NCBI RefSeq assembly: GCF_900143005.1
Contig: NZ_FRCS01000013.1
Span: 124,001 to 188,000, forward strand
DNA length: 64,000 nucleotides
From: Cryptosporangium aurantiacum
Lineage (GTDB): Bacteria > Actinomycetota > Actinomycetes > Mycobacteriales > Cryptosporangiaceae
Direction: 5' to 3'
Positions within the stretch are counted from its first letter, which is position 1. Every line of letters begins with the position of its first letter. This document shows, piece by piece, positions 24,396-33,331 of this stretch. Both the position numbers and the translations under genes were made by a program. The notes under the pieces were generated by a model. That model did not search any database. It worked only from the letters and a program-made list of their open reading frames with translations, and was not told the DNA's origin.

Positions 24396-25853
24396 GTGCC
24401 GACTAAGGAAATCGTCATCGCACCCAGGCCGGTGCCGTACGGATCCGCGACCAACGACCTGAGTGACGAGTCGTTCGCGATCCGGATGGCCGCCCGGCTC
24501 GGCGACGCGAAGCGCTCGGTCGACCGGTTCGTCCACGAGGTGCGCTACCGCCCGCCGCGCAGCCGTACCGCCCGGATGCTGGTGCTGATCCCGGCGCACA
24601 ACGAGGAAGCGACGATCGCGAAGACGCTCGACGCGCTGCTCACCCAGTCCCGGGTGCCCGACCGGATCGTCGTCATCGCCGACAACTGCACCGACGACAC
24701 CGAGAAGATCGCCCGCCGCTACCGTGGGGTGACGGTCATGCGGACCGTCGACAACCACGACCGCAAGGTCGGCGCGCTGAACCAGGCCTGGCGCCGCTGG
24801 CAGGCCGGCTACGACTTCATCGCCGGCATCGACGCCGACACCCAGCTCGCGCCGGACTGCCTCCAGCAGCTCGAGGAAGAGCTCGCCAACACCCCGCGGG
24901 CCGGGGGCGTGATGGCCCGGTACACGTTCGATCAGCGCCTGGGATCGACCCCGATGGCCCGTCTGCTGATCCGCCTGCAGCGGCTCGAGTTCGCCAGCTG
25001 GACGATGGACGCGCTGCAGAAGAACCGGACGACGTACGTCCTCGGCGGCCAGGCGTCGCTCTTCAACGCCGACGCGTTACGCCGGGTCACCGAGCGCAAC
25101 AACACCCCGGGGCCCTGGGACGCGTCCGCGCAGGTCGAGGACATGCAGCTCACCGGCGACCTGCGGGCGATGCGCTACGAGACGCTGGTCTCCCCCACCG
25201 CGCGGGCACACGCGGGGGCGATGCTCACGGTCCGCTCGCTCTGGGCGCAGCGCCGCAAGTGGGACGAGGGGATGGCGCGGCTGCTCGCCAAGCCGGCGCT
25301 CTCCAAGTGGACCGCCACGCTGTGGCGTCAGCAGCTCTCGCTGCTCTCGAACGGCGTCACCCGGCTGATGTTCCTCTTCCTGCTGACGTTCTCGCTGATG
25401 GTGCACCAGTTCGTCTGGTCCTGGTGGTGGCTCACGCCGACGGTGGTCGCGTCGCTGCTCAACGCGCGGGTCGCGTGGCGGGTGCCGAACCGCACGATGG
25501 GTGACGTCTTGACCGCGGCGCTCCTCGTCCCGGTCGAGTTCTACCTCTGGTTCCGCCTGGCCTGCACCACCGCGTCCTGGTCGAACGTGCTGGCCGGCAT
25601 CAAGCGGGACGGCTGGGAGGACCAGGCTCGCGCCGAGCGCGGCGCGTCGAACGGCCCCGGCCGGATCATCACCGCCGTCGCGATCATCGCGGTGCTCGCC
25701 GGTCTGACCGTGTTCGGCTGGCTGAACGCCCCGCTGTGGCTCCAGGAGCGGGTGCTGACCGTCGGCTGGTCGCTCCTCGCGGTGGTCACCGTCCTGCAGA
25801 CCCTGCTGATGCTCATCCGCCTGGTCCGCCCGAGCCGCGGTTACCGCCCCTGA
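24396..25853 (+). CDS. Family 2 glycosyltransferase, membrane-bound
   Basis: A 485-aa glycosyltransferase of the cellulose-synthase/chitin-synthase-like GT2 type, transferring sugars from a nucleotide donor at the membrane. The GT-A domain contains LVLIPAHNEEATIAKTLDAL (about 63-82), the DAD metal motif in GIDADTQL (about 148-155), the acceptor-site EDMQLTGDL (about 247-255) and a QxxRW-like QRRKW (about 287-291). Four C-terminal membrane helices follow, including LMFLFLLTFSLMVHQF. The start is GTG with GGAGAGG upstream. It ends in a strong terminator. The polymer it makes is unknown. Confidence 0.9.
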   Translation: MPTKEIVIAPRPVPYGSATNDLSDESFAIRMAARLGDAKRSVDRFVHEVRYRPPRSRTARMLVLIPAHNEEATIAKTLDALLTQSRVPDRIVVIADNCTDDTEKIARRYRGVTVMRTVDNHDRKVGALNQAWRRWQAGYDFIAGIDADTQLAPDCLQQLEEELANTPRAGGVMARYTFDQRLGSTPMARLLIRLQRLEFASWTMDALQKNRTTYVLGGQASLFNADALRRVTERNNTPGPWDASAQVEDMQLTGDLRAMRYETLVSPTARAHAGAMLTVRSLWAQRRKWDEGMARLLAKPALSKWTATLWRQQLSLLSNGVTRLMFLFLLTFSLMVHQFVWSWWWLTPTVVASLLNARVAWRVPNRTMGDVLTAALLVPVEFYLWFRLACTTASWSNVLAGIKRDGWEDQARAERGASNGPGRIITAVAIIAVLAGLTVFGWLNAPLWLQERVLTVGWSLLAVVTVLQTLLMLIRLVRPSRGYRP

Positions 25854-25971
25854 TCCCGGTTCGATCCGGATCACGGTTCGACCCTTGATTGCGGCCCGCG
25901 CCTGATCACGGTCGGCCACCGAGACCAACCTCGGCCAGCGTCCCCTCCGCTCGGCCGGGGTTCGGACCGAG

Positions 25972-26004
25972 AGCCCCTGCACCGCTCCCTGGTGCAGGGG
26001 CTTT
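25972..26004 (+). terminator. Intrinsic terminator after GT2 gene
   Basis: Perfect 12-bp stem AGCCCCTGCACC / GGTGCAGGGGCT with a 7-nt loop, followed by TTT on the plus strand. It lies 118 bp past the GT2 stop and just before the stop of the convergent lectin gene. Confidence 0.75.
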
Positions 26005-26010
26005 CGCCGT

Positions 26011-26532
26011 CTAGATCGCGTCTTCGCCGAGCAGGTGCCAAACCTGGTTGGGGTCGCCCGCCGACGCCGGGACCACCTGCAGGTAGCCGTGGTGGCTCGG
26101 GTCGACCGCGAGCACGTTGCCGCTGGCCAGGTTGACCAGCCGGTACGTGCCGGGGCCGACCGGCTGCCTGGACCAGTCCAGACGCGGGTCGCGGGTGTCG
26201 AGGCCGGTGCACGTGTAGGTGTTGGCCGTGCCGTACTCGCTGGCGCCCAGGCACGTGCCGCGGCGGTCGACCAGCCGGAAGTACGGTTCGCCGCCGCCCT
26301 TCGGGGACGTCACGGTGCTGGACTCGTGCCAGACCTGGGACGGGTCGTAGACGCAGACTCGCCGCTGGGCCCTGCGCTGGTGGCCCGAGGTGGTGTCGAT
26401 GCGCGTGACGCACTCGCCGGTGCCCTGGTTGATCAGGTAACCCGAGAACGTGGGCTCCGGCTCGGCCGCCACGGCTGTCGTCCCGGCCCCCGCGACCGCG
26501 ACGCCAATGACCGAAAACAGTACGAAAAGCAA
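26011..26532 (-). CDS. Secreted ricin-type beta-trefoil lectin domain protein
   Basis: About 173 aa from the TTG at 26532, or 178 aa if translation begins at an ATT at 26547. The N-terminus is a signal peptide ending near AVAAEPEP. The remainder has ricin B-type features: YLINQGTGECVTRID, a QVWH motif, FRLVDRRGTCLGASEYG, YRLVNLASGNVLAVD and a final DPNQVWHLL, as in QxW carbohydrate-binding repeats. It probably binds glycans outside the cell. The ATT start adds ISIKK before the hydrophobic core and has a GGAG 7 nt upstream, which makes better signal-peptide sense than TTG. Confidence 0.8.
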   Translation of the reverse strand: MLFVLFSVIGVAVAGAGTTAVAAEPEPTFSGYLINQGTGECVTRIDTTSGHQRRAQRRVCVYDPSQVWHESSTVTSPKGGGEPYFRLVDRRGTCLGASEYGTANTYTCTGLDTRDPRLDWSRQPVGPGTYRLVNLASGNVLAVDPSHHGYLQVVPASAGDPNQVWHLLGEDAI

Positions 26533-26670
26533 CTTTTTGATCGAAATGGTGAGGCTCCTTCGGCGAAACGGTCGGCGCCCAGTGCGCCGACCGTCCCGAA
26601 GGATCCGTGAGAACGAGTGCCCCGACTGTTCGGCGCGCGACCTGCCCGGAGTTCGCGCGCCGACACCGAA

Positions 26671-27576
26671 TCAGCGGTAGGACGCGCCGTCCACCAGCCC
26701 GAGCTTGCGGCGGACCCGCTGGTAGAACGTGGCTTCGCCGAGCCGGACGACCTGGGCGGCGTCGGGGTCGGTGCGCAGCTCGAGCGTCGTCCCGGGTTCG
26801 GCGGTGCCGGCCACGACGCCGTCCACCTCGACGGCGAGCGCGCCGCTGCCCGGCTCGACCGAGAGCGCGAGGGTCTCCGCGCAGTCCAGGACGACCGACC
26901 GGTTGAACGCCGAGTGCGGCGCCGCCGGGGTGACGACGAGACCGCGGACGGTCGGCGAGATGATCGGGCCGCCCGCCGAGAAGCTGTACGCGGTCGAGCC
27001 GGTCGGGGTCGCCACCACGACGGCGTCGGCGGCGTAGCGCAGGAACGGCTGCCCGCCGACGCTCAGCTCGACCGAGGCCAGCCCGTGGCCGGGCGTCCGG
27101 ACCAGCGCGATGTCGTTGAACGCCAAAAGCTGTGTGGGGCCGCTCTCCGTGAGGCCGCCGTCGGTAAGGCCGGCGGACCAGGCCGGCACCGAGCCGGCGA
27201 CCGCGGAGCGTGGCTCGACCCGGTACTCGCCGGCGTCGATCTGGCCCAGCGCGGCCGCGAGGTCGGGAACGTCGACCTCCGCGAGGAAGCCGAGGCGACC
27301 GAGGTTGACCGGCAGGATCGCACCACGGTGGCCGTGCATCATCCGCATCGCGCGCAGCATCGTGCCGTCGCCGCCGAGGCTGATCACCAGGTCGCAGGCG
27401 GCGGCCAGCTCCGCTGTCTCGACCGCGACGGCCTCGCAGTCGATGCGCTGGACCTCCTCCTTGAGCCCGAGCACCTCGACGCCCTTGCCCCGGGCCCAGT
27501 CGAGGATGGTCCGGATCGCCTGCTGCGAGTCGCGCGCCGGGTGCAGGACCAGGCCGACCTTACGGAGAACGCCCAC
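26671..27576 (-). CDS. nadK: NAD kinase
   Basis: A 301-aa cytoplasmic kinase making NADP from NAD. The GGDGT phosphate-binding motif is at residues 68-72, followed by NLGRLGFLAEV (about 89-99). The glycine-rich ATPTGSTAYSFSAGGPI, ending in the family's conserved region, is present. The usual NE of the substrate motif reads ND (FNDIAL), a mild variation. It is transcribed downstream of the Tam-like gene, not in the common tlyA-nadK-recN arrangement, so a second paralogue elsewhere in the genome is possible. Start is GTG. Confidence 0.93.
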   Translation of the reverse strand: MGVLRKVGLVLHPARDSQQAIRTILDWARGKGVEVLGLKEEVQRIDCEAVAVETAELAAACDLVISLGGDGTMLRAMRMMHGHRGAILPVNLGRLGFLAEVDVPDLAAALGQIDAGEYRVEPRSAVAGSVPAWSAGLTDGGLTESGPTQLLAFNDIALVRTPGHGLASVELSVGGQPFLRYAADAVVVATPTGSTAYSFSAGGPIISPTVRGLVVTPAAPHSAFNRSVVLDCAETLALSVEPGSGALAVEVDGVVAGTAEPGTTLELRTDPDAAQVVRLGEATFYQRVRRKLGLVDGASYR

Positions 27577-27631
27577 GCGGTCAGCCTACGGGCGGTTCCG
27601 GACGCCCTGGTCGGCAACCGGCTCGGCGCCC

Positions 27632-28432
27632 CTACGGCGTGCCCTTCTGTGCGACGACGAAGAGGCGGCGGAACGGGTACCAGACCCGGCCGTCGGCGAC
27701 CGGGTACGCGGCGGTCAGCCGGGCGGTGAGGTCCGCGGTGAACTCCGCGTACTCGTCCGGGCTCAGCGCGGCGATCACCGGCCGGAGCGTGGTGCCCTCC
27801 AGCCAGCCGAGGACGGGGTGCCTGCCCGGAGCGTCGTCCGGCAGCTCGTGCAGGTACGTGGTCTCCCAGGCGTCGACCCGGAAACCGGCGTCGCTGAGCA
27901 GCGCGGCGTAACCCACCGGCTCGAGCACCGGGCCGGACTCGCTCGTCCCGGCCAGCCGGTTCCGCCAGGACGGTGCCTCGATGAGCTCCCGCACCGCCGC
28001 GTGCGACGGGGCGTGCTGGTTGCCCGGCACCTGGACGGCCAGCCAGGCGCCCGGCGCGAGCGCGTCGGCCCAGCGGCGCAGCAGCGCGGGATGATCCTCG
28101 ATCCAGTGCAGCACCGCGTTGCTGACCAGCACGTCGACGTCCGGTGTCGGTGTCCACTCGCTCACGTCGGCGAGCGCGAACCGGAGCCCGGCGCGGGCCA
28201 GCGGCTGCGCCTCGGTGATCATCGCGGCGGACGAGTCGAACCCGACGACCTGCGCCTCCGGGTACCGCTCGGCGAGCGTCGCGGTCAGGTATCCCGGTCC
28301 GCAGCCGGCGTCGACCACCGACCGGACGTCGTCGGGTGCCGCACCGATCCGGGCGACCAGCTCGACGAACGGCCTGGCGCGCTCCGGCCGGCGCCGGATG
28401 TAGACCGCCGGATCCCACTGCTCGAACCGCAC
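27632..28432 (-). CDS. tam: Trans-aconitate 2-methyltransferase-like SAM enzyme
   Basis: A 266-aa class I SAM-dependent methyltransferase. The first residues RFEQWDPAVYIR match the characteristic Tam N-terminus (…WDPxxY…). The SAM motif is VVDAGCGPGYLT at about 38-49, followed by VVGFDSSAAMI and DVLVSNAVLHWI. Tam methylates trans-aconitate formed spontaneously from the TCA intermediate, relieving aconitase inhibition. The start is GTG with GGAGG 6 nt upstream. It is the upstream neighbour of nadK by 55 bp and divergent from the membrane-anchored protein at 28467. Confidence 0.88.
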   Translation of the reverse strand: MRFEQWDPAVYIRRRPERARPFVELVARIGAAPDDVRSVVDAGCGPGYLTATLAERYPEAQVVGFDSSAAMITEAQPLARAGLRFALADVSEWTPTPDVDVLVSNAVLHWIEDHPALLRRWADALAPGAWLAVQVPGNQHAPSHAAVRELIEAPSWRNRLAGTSESGPVLEPVGYAALLSDAGFRVDAWETTYLHELPDDAPGRHPVLGWLEGTTLRPVIAALSPDEYAEFTADLTARLTAAYPVADGRVWYPFRRLFVVAQKGTP

Positions 28433-28466
28433 CCTTGGCCTCCTTCACCGGTTCTACCCTCGGTAC

Positions 28467-29351
28467 ATGGTGCGGGACGGTCGCCCCCGTCCGCTCGGCC
28501 GCTGGGCACGGATGCCGCGGGGCCGGGTAGTCGCGCTGGTCGTCGGGGTGGTCCTGGGTGCGGTGTTCACTCACGGGTACGAGGCCCGGCTGGACGAACT
28601 GGAACGGCGGGACGCGGTGGAGCTGACCGCGCGGGTGGTCGAGGGCACGCCCGGCGGCGGGCGGGAGACTCTGACGGCGGCGGTCGTGCTGACGAACCTG
28701 GGCGCGCACCCGGTGACGATCCGGGCGGCTCAGCTGGACGACGACCGGTTCCGGTCGCGGCTCGTCGGCGAGGCGGTAGCGATCGCTCCGGGGGCGGACG
28801 TCCGGCTCACGCTCGCGGTCTCCGGTGGCTGCGCGGGGGGCGGGCCGCAGACCGTGCCCGGCACGCTCGTCGCGACCGTGGAGACACCGCACCGCGGCGC
28901 GCGGACCCATCCGGTGCGGCTCGCGGACGACGCCGGCCTGCTGCTCGCCGCGGCCCGGCGGACCTGCGCCGACGCGGACTTCGACCGCTGGGTCAGCACC
29001 CAGGCCGCGGGTGCGCCGACGATCGTCCGACGAGGACTGCTCCAGCCGGTGCGGTTCCGCCTGCACGGCGCGAGCCCGCAGGAGATCGGCGCGGTCCGCA
29101 GCGAAACGCCCGGCCTGGTCGTGGTCGCCGCGCCGCTGCCGGTGCGGTTCGCCGCCGACGGCCTCACGGCGGTGACGACGCTGCGCTGGGCGCCGTCGGA
29201 CTGCCTGGAGGCGCAGCGGGCCCGCGCGGACGAGGTGCGGCTGCGGGCGACGGTGACGCTCGCGACCGGCGTGCCCGAGGAGGTCACCACGCTCCTCGAC
29301 GCCGAGTCCCTCCGCGCCGTCACCGATTTCCGAGACCGAGCCTGTGTTTAA
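28467..29351 (+). CDS. Membrane-anchored protein, unknown
   Basis: A 294-aa protein with a basic N-terminus, one membrane helix at about 20-37 (VVALVVGVVLGAVFTHG), then an extracytoplasmic region that appears to contain two beta-sandwich-like halves. The first has GGRETLTAAVVLTNLGAHPVTI; the second ends LATGVPEEVTTLLDAESLRA. Four cysteines could form disulfides. No family is recognised; the pattern LTNLGxxPVTI resembles immunoglobulin-like domains. It is divergent from tam. Confidence 0.7.
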   Translation: MVRDGRPRPLGRWARMPRGRVVALVVGVVLGAVFTHGYEARLDELERRDAVELTARVVEGTPGGGRETLTAAVVLTNLGAHPVTIRAAQLDDDRFRSRLVGEAVAIAPGADVRLTLAVSGGCAGGGPQTVPGTLVATVETPHRGARTHPVRLADDAGLLLAAARRTCADADFDRWVSTQAAGAPTIVRRGLLQPVRFRLHGASPQEIGAVRSETPGLVVVAAPLPVRFAADGLTAVTTLRWAPSDCLEAQRARADEVRLRATVTLATGVPEEVTTLLDAESLRAVTDFRDRACV

Positions 29352-29393
29352 ACCCTCAGCACGGACCTGGAGCCCGCCCAGGGCCGCGCTCCG

Positions 29394-29954
29394 TCAGCGG
29401 CGTTCTGGGCGGGCCGCCTTCACGTACTCGATGACGGCCTGGCGGGTGGTGCGGACGCCTAGCGCTTCGCGGGCGGCGGCGATGCGGCGGTTCGCGGTCC
29501 GGAGTGACAGGAACTCCGCGGCGGCCGCGGCCGCGATCGAGTCACCGGCCGCGAGCCGGTCGAGCAGAGCCCGCTGCTCGGCGGTGAGCGGCAACCCGTC
29601 CCCGTTGCTGTCGGCCTCCGGAACGACGCGGGCGGCACCGTCGGACTCGCCGGTCTGCGGCGCGCGGCGGACCGGCCCGATCCGCGCGAGGTCGGCGAGC
29701 AACGCCTGCCCGGCCGGGCTCTCCACGTCGGCCACCGCCACGACGCCCGCTCCGCGGGCCGCCGCCAGCACCGCACCGGCCACCGCTTCGTCGTCGGCGA
29801 CCGGGCCGGTGACGACGGTCCGGGACGCGGTGAGGTCCCAGGGTTCGTCCGGCACGGCCAGCCCGGTCCGGACCGCCCAACCCTCGGACGCCAGCCGGCG
29901 CACCACCAGCGCGAGGTCCGCGGCCGTCCGCAGCACGTACAGCGGCCGACTCAC
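29394..29954 (-). CDS. Small helix-turn-helix protein, LuxR-like C-terminus
   Basis: A 186-aa protein with an N-terminal alpha/beta part resembling a receiver fold (MSRPLYVLRTAADLALVVRR, then VVAVADVESPAG at about 92-103). The C-terminal HTH is LuxR-like: LTAEQRALLDRLAAGDSI and SLRTANRRIAAAREALGV (about 122-172). A phosphorylatable aspartate is not evident. The start overlaps the stop of the upstream LuxR/ATPase gene by 4 bp, so the two are translationally coupled and likely work together. Confidence 0.75.
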   Translation of the reverse strand: MSRPLYVLRTAADLALVVRRLASEGWAVRTGLAVPDEPWDLTASRTVVTGPVADDEAVAGAVLAAARGAGVVAVADVESPAGQALLADLARIGPVRRAPQTGESDGAARVVPEADSNGDGLPLTAEQRALLDRLAAGDSIAAAAAAEFLSLRTANRRIAAAREALGVRTTRQAVIEYVKAARPERR

Positions 29955-32503
29955 TCTGCGCCTGCCAGGGATGAGCTACCCGCCAAGACCAGCGTCGCCG
30001 CCTCGGTCCGGGTCCGGGCGCCGAGCTTGCGCATCCCCGCCCGGACGTGCGTCTCGACGGTCTCCCGGGAGATCCCGAGCTGGCCCGCGATCCGCCGGGT
30101 CGGTTCCCCGGCCGCGACCAGCGCCAGCACCTCGCGCTCCCGGGCGGTCAGCGTGCTGGTGCGGCTGCGGTCGATCGTCGCGCGGCGTACCGCGAACCGG
30201 CGCAGCGCCCGGTGGACCCGGCCCAGCAGCACGGTCAGCCCGGCGTGCTCGGCGTACTTCTCGGCCGCCAGCAGCGGCGGCACCGCGCGGTCGGCGTCCG
30301 GGGTGGACAGACCGGCGGCGAGCAGGCAGCGGATCTGCTCCCGCAGAGCGCTGCCCTGCCAGAGCGCCGCGGCGGCCTCGAACGCGGTGGCGGGCGGCGT
30401 ACTCCCCTCCACGCCCGCCCACGCGGACAGCGTCGCCCGAACCGGCAGCAGCCGATGGCGGGCGCCCTCCCCCGGCTCGGGGTCACCCAGGTCGTGCCGC
30501 GCCCACTGGGCGGTCACCGCGCGCAGCCCACCCGCGAGCGAACCACCGCCGACCGTGTCCAGCGCCCGGTCGGGCTGGCCGTCGAGCCAGGCGACCTCGT
30601 GGTCGACCCAGCGCACGACCTCCGGCCCCAGGCCACGCGCGGCGTCGATCCGGCCGGCCGGGTCCCGATCCAGCCGCGTCCTGGCCGGCGCCAGCGCGCC
30701 GGTGTCGGCCAGCGCCAGCGACGCGGCGGCGAGCGCGTAACTGCGGGCCGGACCAGGCAGCGTGCGGTCGAGCAGGTCGACCGCACCCCGGACGACCGTG
30801 TCGAGGTCGAGGCCGAGCAGCGCACCGCACCAGAGTTCGGCGGCCGCGAACCGGGTCTCCCAGCTGTAGGCGAGCTGCCCGGCGCACGCGGCCCGGTACT
30901 GGTCCGCCACCGCGTTCGCCTCCGCGATCCGCCCGTCGGCCAGCAGGTGCTCGGTGAGCAGCCACCCGCTCCACCAGGCGTCGACCGGGCGGCCGTCGGC
31001 GAGCGCGGCGGTCGCGGCGGCCGAGAGCTCGTCGACCCAGCCGTCGCGACGATCCCGGGCACCGAGTGCCGCCAGCGCGACCCGAACCGCCGGGCTTTCG
31101 GCCAGGCCCGGCGGAACGGCGGCGGCCCGCGCCGGTGCTCCGGCCGCGTCGGCGCCCAGCGCGGCGAGCAGCGTCACCCGGGTGTGCTCGGCCCGCAGCG
31201 TCTCGTGGACCCCGTCCGCGGGCACCGCCGACACCGCGTCGAGCGCGTCCGCCACCGCACCGGCCTGCAGTAACGCCTCCGCGCGCAGTACCGCGGTGCG
31301 CACCCGGTCACCCGGCGCCATCGGCTCGTCGCCGGGCAGCACCCGGCGACACCCCGCGGTGTCGCCGACCGCGAGTGCGGCTTCGGCGGCCTCCAGCCGG
31401 AGTGCGATCAGCGACCGCGGGCGGCTGCCGTCCGGACCGGTGGGCACCTCACCGGCGCTCACCGCGGCGTCGACCGCGAGCAGCAGCGCCGCCGCGCGGT
31501 CGCCGACCGTGGTCGCGGAGCGGACCGCGCCGAGCGCCGTGCGGTAGGCCGCCGCCGCGTCGCCGCCCGCCGCGCTGTGCCGGGCGGACTCCAGGCCACC
31601 GAGCAGATCCGCCAGCCTGCGGTGCAGGCCGGTGCGCTCGGAGTCCGGAAGGACGGCTGCGGCGACCTCGGCGAGGTAGCGCGGGCTCGGCGTGACCACG
31701 TCGCCGTCCACCGTGACCCAGCCCGCGTCGGCCAGTTCCGGGACGCCGGGCCCGAGCAGCACCGGTGACGCCGGCCGGCCGAGCAGTCCCAGCGCGGCGA
31801 GCGCGGTCCGGGCGGGGCGGGGCAGGTCGGCGACCGCGGCGGCCACGGCCCGGTCGAGCGCGCCAGTGGCGGTGTCCTCGTCGACGGCGCCCGGTTCGGC
31901 GGTCGGCATCCCGCCCTGGGCCGCCCGGCCGGCGAGCACCCGGACCGCGAGCGGGTTCCCCCCGGCGCGGGCGAGGACGGCGTCCAGAGCGCGATCGTCC
32001 AGTGTGGGCGCCGACTGGCGAGCCAGCGCACGCGCCTCGACGGCGGGGAGTCCGGTCAGCACGGTCCAGCGGGTGGCGGCCGCCCGCAACGCTTCCTCCG
32101 CCCCCGATGGCAGGCCGCCCGGCGTCCGAATAGCGACCAGCACCCGGCAGACGTCCGCAAGCAGTGGGAGCACGGCCAGTGACAGCGGGTCAGCGTGGTG
32201 CACGTCGTCGACCACCAGCAGGCCTTCCCCGACCCGGGCCCGGACCGCCTCCGCGGCCAGCGGAGCATCCCGGTCGGGCAGGCGGGCGCGCACCGCGCGC
32301 GCCAACGCCATTCCCGGCAGGTGACGCAACGTAGCCAAACCACCGCCGTGGAACACAGGACCACGGAACTCGTCCGCAAGCACACGGAGAGTAGTAGTGC
32401 GGCCGACTCCCGGCCCACCCGCGAGCACCACCAGCCCCGGGTGTGTCAGTAGGACACCGAGCCCGTCTCGGCCCGCCGGCGTTCCCCCGTCGGCGTCGAC
32501 CAC
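29951..32503 (-). CDS. LuxR-family ATP-binding regulator (850 aa)
   Basis: A second large LAL-type regulator. I chose the GTG at 32503 because it follows GGGAGGAAAAGCG with ideal spacing, whereas a longer frame to 32575 lacks an RBS. Walker A is GGPGVGRTT at about 27-35, with the Walker B LLVVDDVHHAD near 92-102. The centre is alanine-rich helical repeats. The C-terminal LuxR helix-turn-helix reads LTAREREVLALVAAGEPT and SRETVETHVRAGMRKLGA. The GRT replacement for GKT in Walker A (Arg for the catalytic Lys) is unusual and may impair ATP hydrolysis. It overlaps the small HTH gene. Confidence 0.9.
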   Translation of the reverse strand: MVDADGGTPAGRDGLGVLLTHPGLVVLAGGPGVGRTTTLRVLADEFRGPVFHGGGLATLRHLPGMALARAVRARLPDRDAPLAAEAVRARVGEGLLVVDDVHHADPLSLAVLPLLADVCRVLVAIRTPGGLPSGAEEALRAAATRWTVLTGLPAVEARALARQSAPTLDDRALDAVLARAGGNPLAVRVLAGRAAQGGMPTAEPGAVDEDTATGALDRAVAAAVADLPRPARTALAALGLLGRPASPVLLGPGVPELADAGWVTVDGDVVTPSPRYLAEVAAAVLPDSERTGLHRRLADLLGGLESARHSAAGGDAAAAYRTALGAVRSATTVGDRAAALLLAVDAAVSAGEVPTGPDGSRPRSLIALRLEAAEAALAVGDTAGCRRVLPGDEPMAPGDRVRTAVLRAEALLQAGAVADALDAVSAVPADGVHETLRAEHTRVTLLAALGADAAGAPARAAAVPPGLAESPAVRVALAALGARDRRDGWVDELSAAATAALADGRPVDAWWSGWLLTEHLLADGRIAEANAVADQYRAACAGQLAYSWETRFAAAELWCGALLGLDLDTVVRGAVDLLDRTLPGPARSYALAAASLALADTGALAPARTRLDRDPAGRIDAARGLGPEVVRWVDHEVAWLDGQPDRALDTVGGGSLAGGLRAVTAQWARHDLGDPEPGEGARHRLLPVRATLSAWAGVEGSTPPATAFEAAAALWQGSALREQIRCLLAAGLSTPDADRAVPPLLAAEKYAEHAGLTVLLGRVHRALRRFAVRRATIDRSRTSTLTAREREVLALVAAGEPTRRIAGQLGISRETVETHVRAGMRKLGARTRTEAATLVLAGSSSLAGAE

Positions 32504-32714
32504 CGCTTTTCCTCCCGCACTGCTGCGTCGTTTCCCCCCATCCGTCCCCTCCTGCGAGGCCCGCTGGACTGGCACGAAGTAGGGATGGTGCGGCGGCAGG
32601 ATATGCCTAGGGTCAGTGCTACGAATCGTGCACAGTCAAACCCCCGACACAGCCCCCGGCGCACGAGGGTTCCGGGAGCACCCTGAACGCAACCACTACA
32701 GGAGGATTTTCCCG

Positions 32715-33215
32715 ATGAGCGACGTCGACGACGCCAGCTACGACGGCGGCACCCCGGACGGTGCGGAGCAGGTCGACTACGACGGTGACGGCAGCGCCGA
32801 CGGCTACCTGGTGACGAACAGCGACGGCACCGCGTACGAGGTCGTCGACACGAACAACGACGGCGCGTACGACACCGTCCTGGTCGACACCGACGGCGAC
32901 AACGACGCCGACGCGGTGGGTGTGGACACCAACAACGACGGCCGGGTCGACGCGGTGGCGTACGACGCGGACGGCGACAGTGACGCCGACTACGCGGCCG
33001 CCGACACCGACGGTGACGGCATCATCGACACCGCAGTGGCGGACACGAACAACGACGGTGTCGCCGACGTGGCCTACGTCGACACGAACGCCGACGGCAC
33101 GGCCGACGTGGCCTACACCGACTCGGACGGTGACGGTCAGTGGGACACCGAGACCACCGCTCCGTCCGGCACCGAGACTGCCGGTACGGGTGCGCCGGAC
33201 CTGGCGAGCGCCTGA
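32715..33215 (+). CDS. Acidic Asp-repeat protein, EF-hand/TT3-like
   Basis: A 166-aa extremely acidic protein from the ATG at 32715, with RBS GGAGGA. From residue 19 to about 145 it is made of alternating units such as DTNNDGAYDTV, DTDGDNDADAV and DTNNDGRVDAV. This is the DxDxDG calcium-binding pattern shared by EF-hand loops and thrombospondin type-3 repeats. There is no signal peptide or membrane helix, so it may buffer calcium in the cytoplasm or act as a partner of the following dynamin genes. A 34-bp palindromic terminator lies right after it. Confidence 0.82.
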   Translation: MSDVDDASYDGGTPDGAEQVDYDGDGSADGYLVTNSDGTAYEVVDTNNDGAYDTVLVDTDGDNDADAVGVDTNNDGRVDAVAYDADGDSDADYAAADTDGDGIIDTAVADTNNDGVADVAYVDTNADGTADVAYTDSDGDGQWDTETTAPSGTETAGTGAPDLASA

Positions 33216-33225
33216 TCCACCCCGC

Positions 33226-33259
33226 TGCCGGGCCCGCAGTGATCACTGCGGGCCCGGCA
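33226..33259. terminator. 34-bp perfect palindrome, terminator-like
   Basis: A completely self-complementary 34-bp sequence that can form a 15-bp stem with a GATC loop, 11 bp after the Asp-repeat gene stop and upstream of the first dynamin gene. No T-tract follows in either direction, so it may be a weak terminator or a protein site. Confidence 0.6.
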
Positions 33260-33331
33260 CCGGCATGATCAGAGAGGCCTAGTCAGGCGCGGTGAATCGC
33301 ACGAACGAGATTGCACGAGAGGGAGAACACA

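Noticed and set aside
27110-29434. Long plus-strand open frame across nadK and tam.
   Set aside because: Antisense shadow; both nadK and tam have clear motifs on the minus strand.
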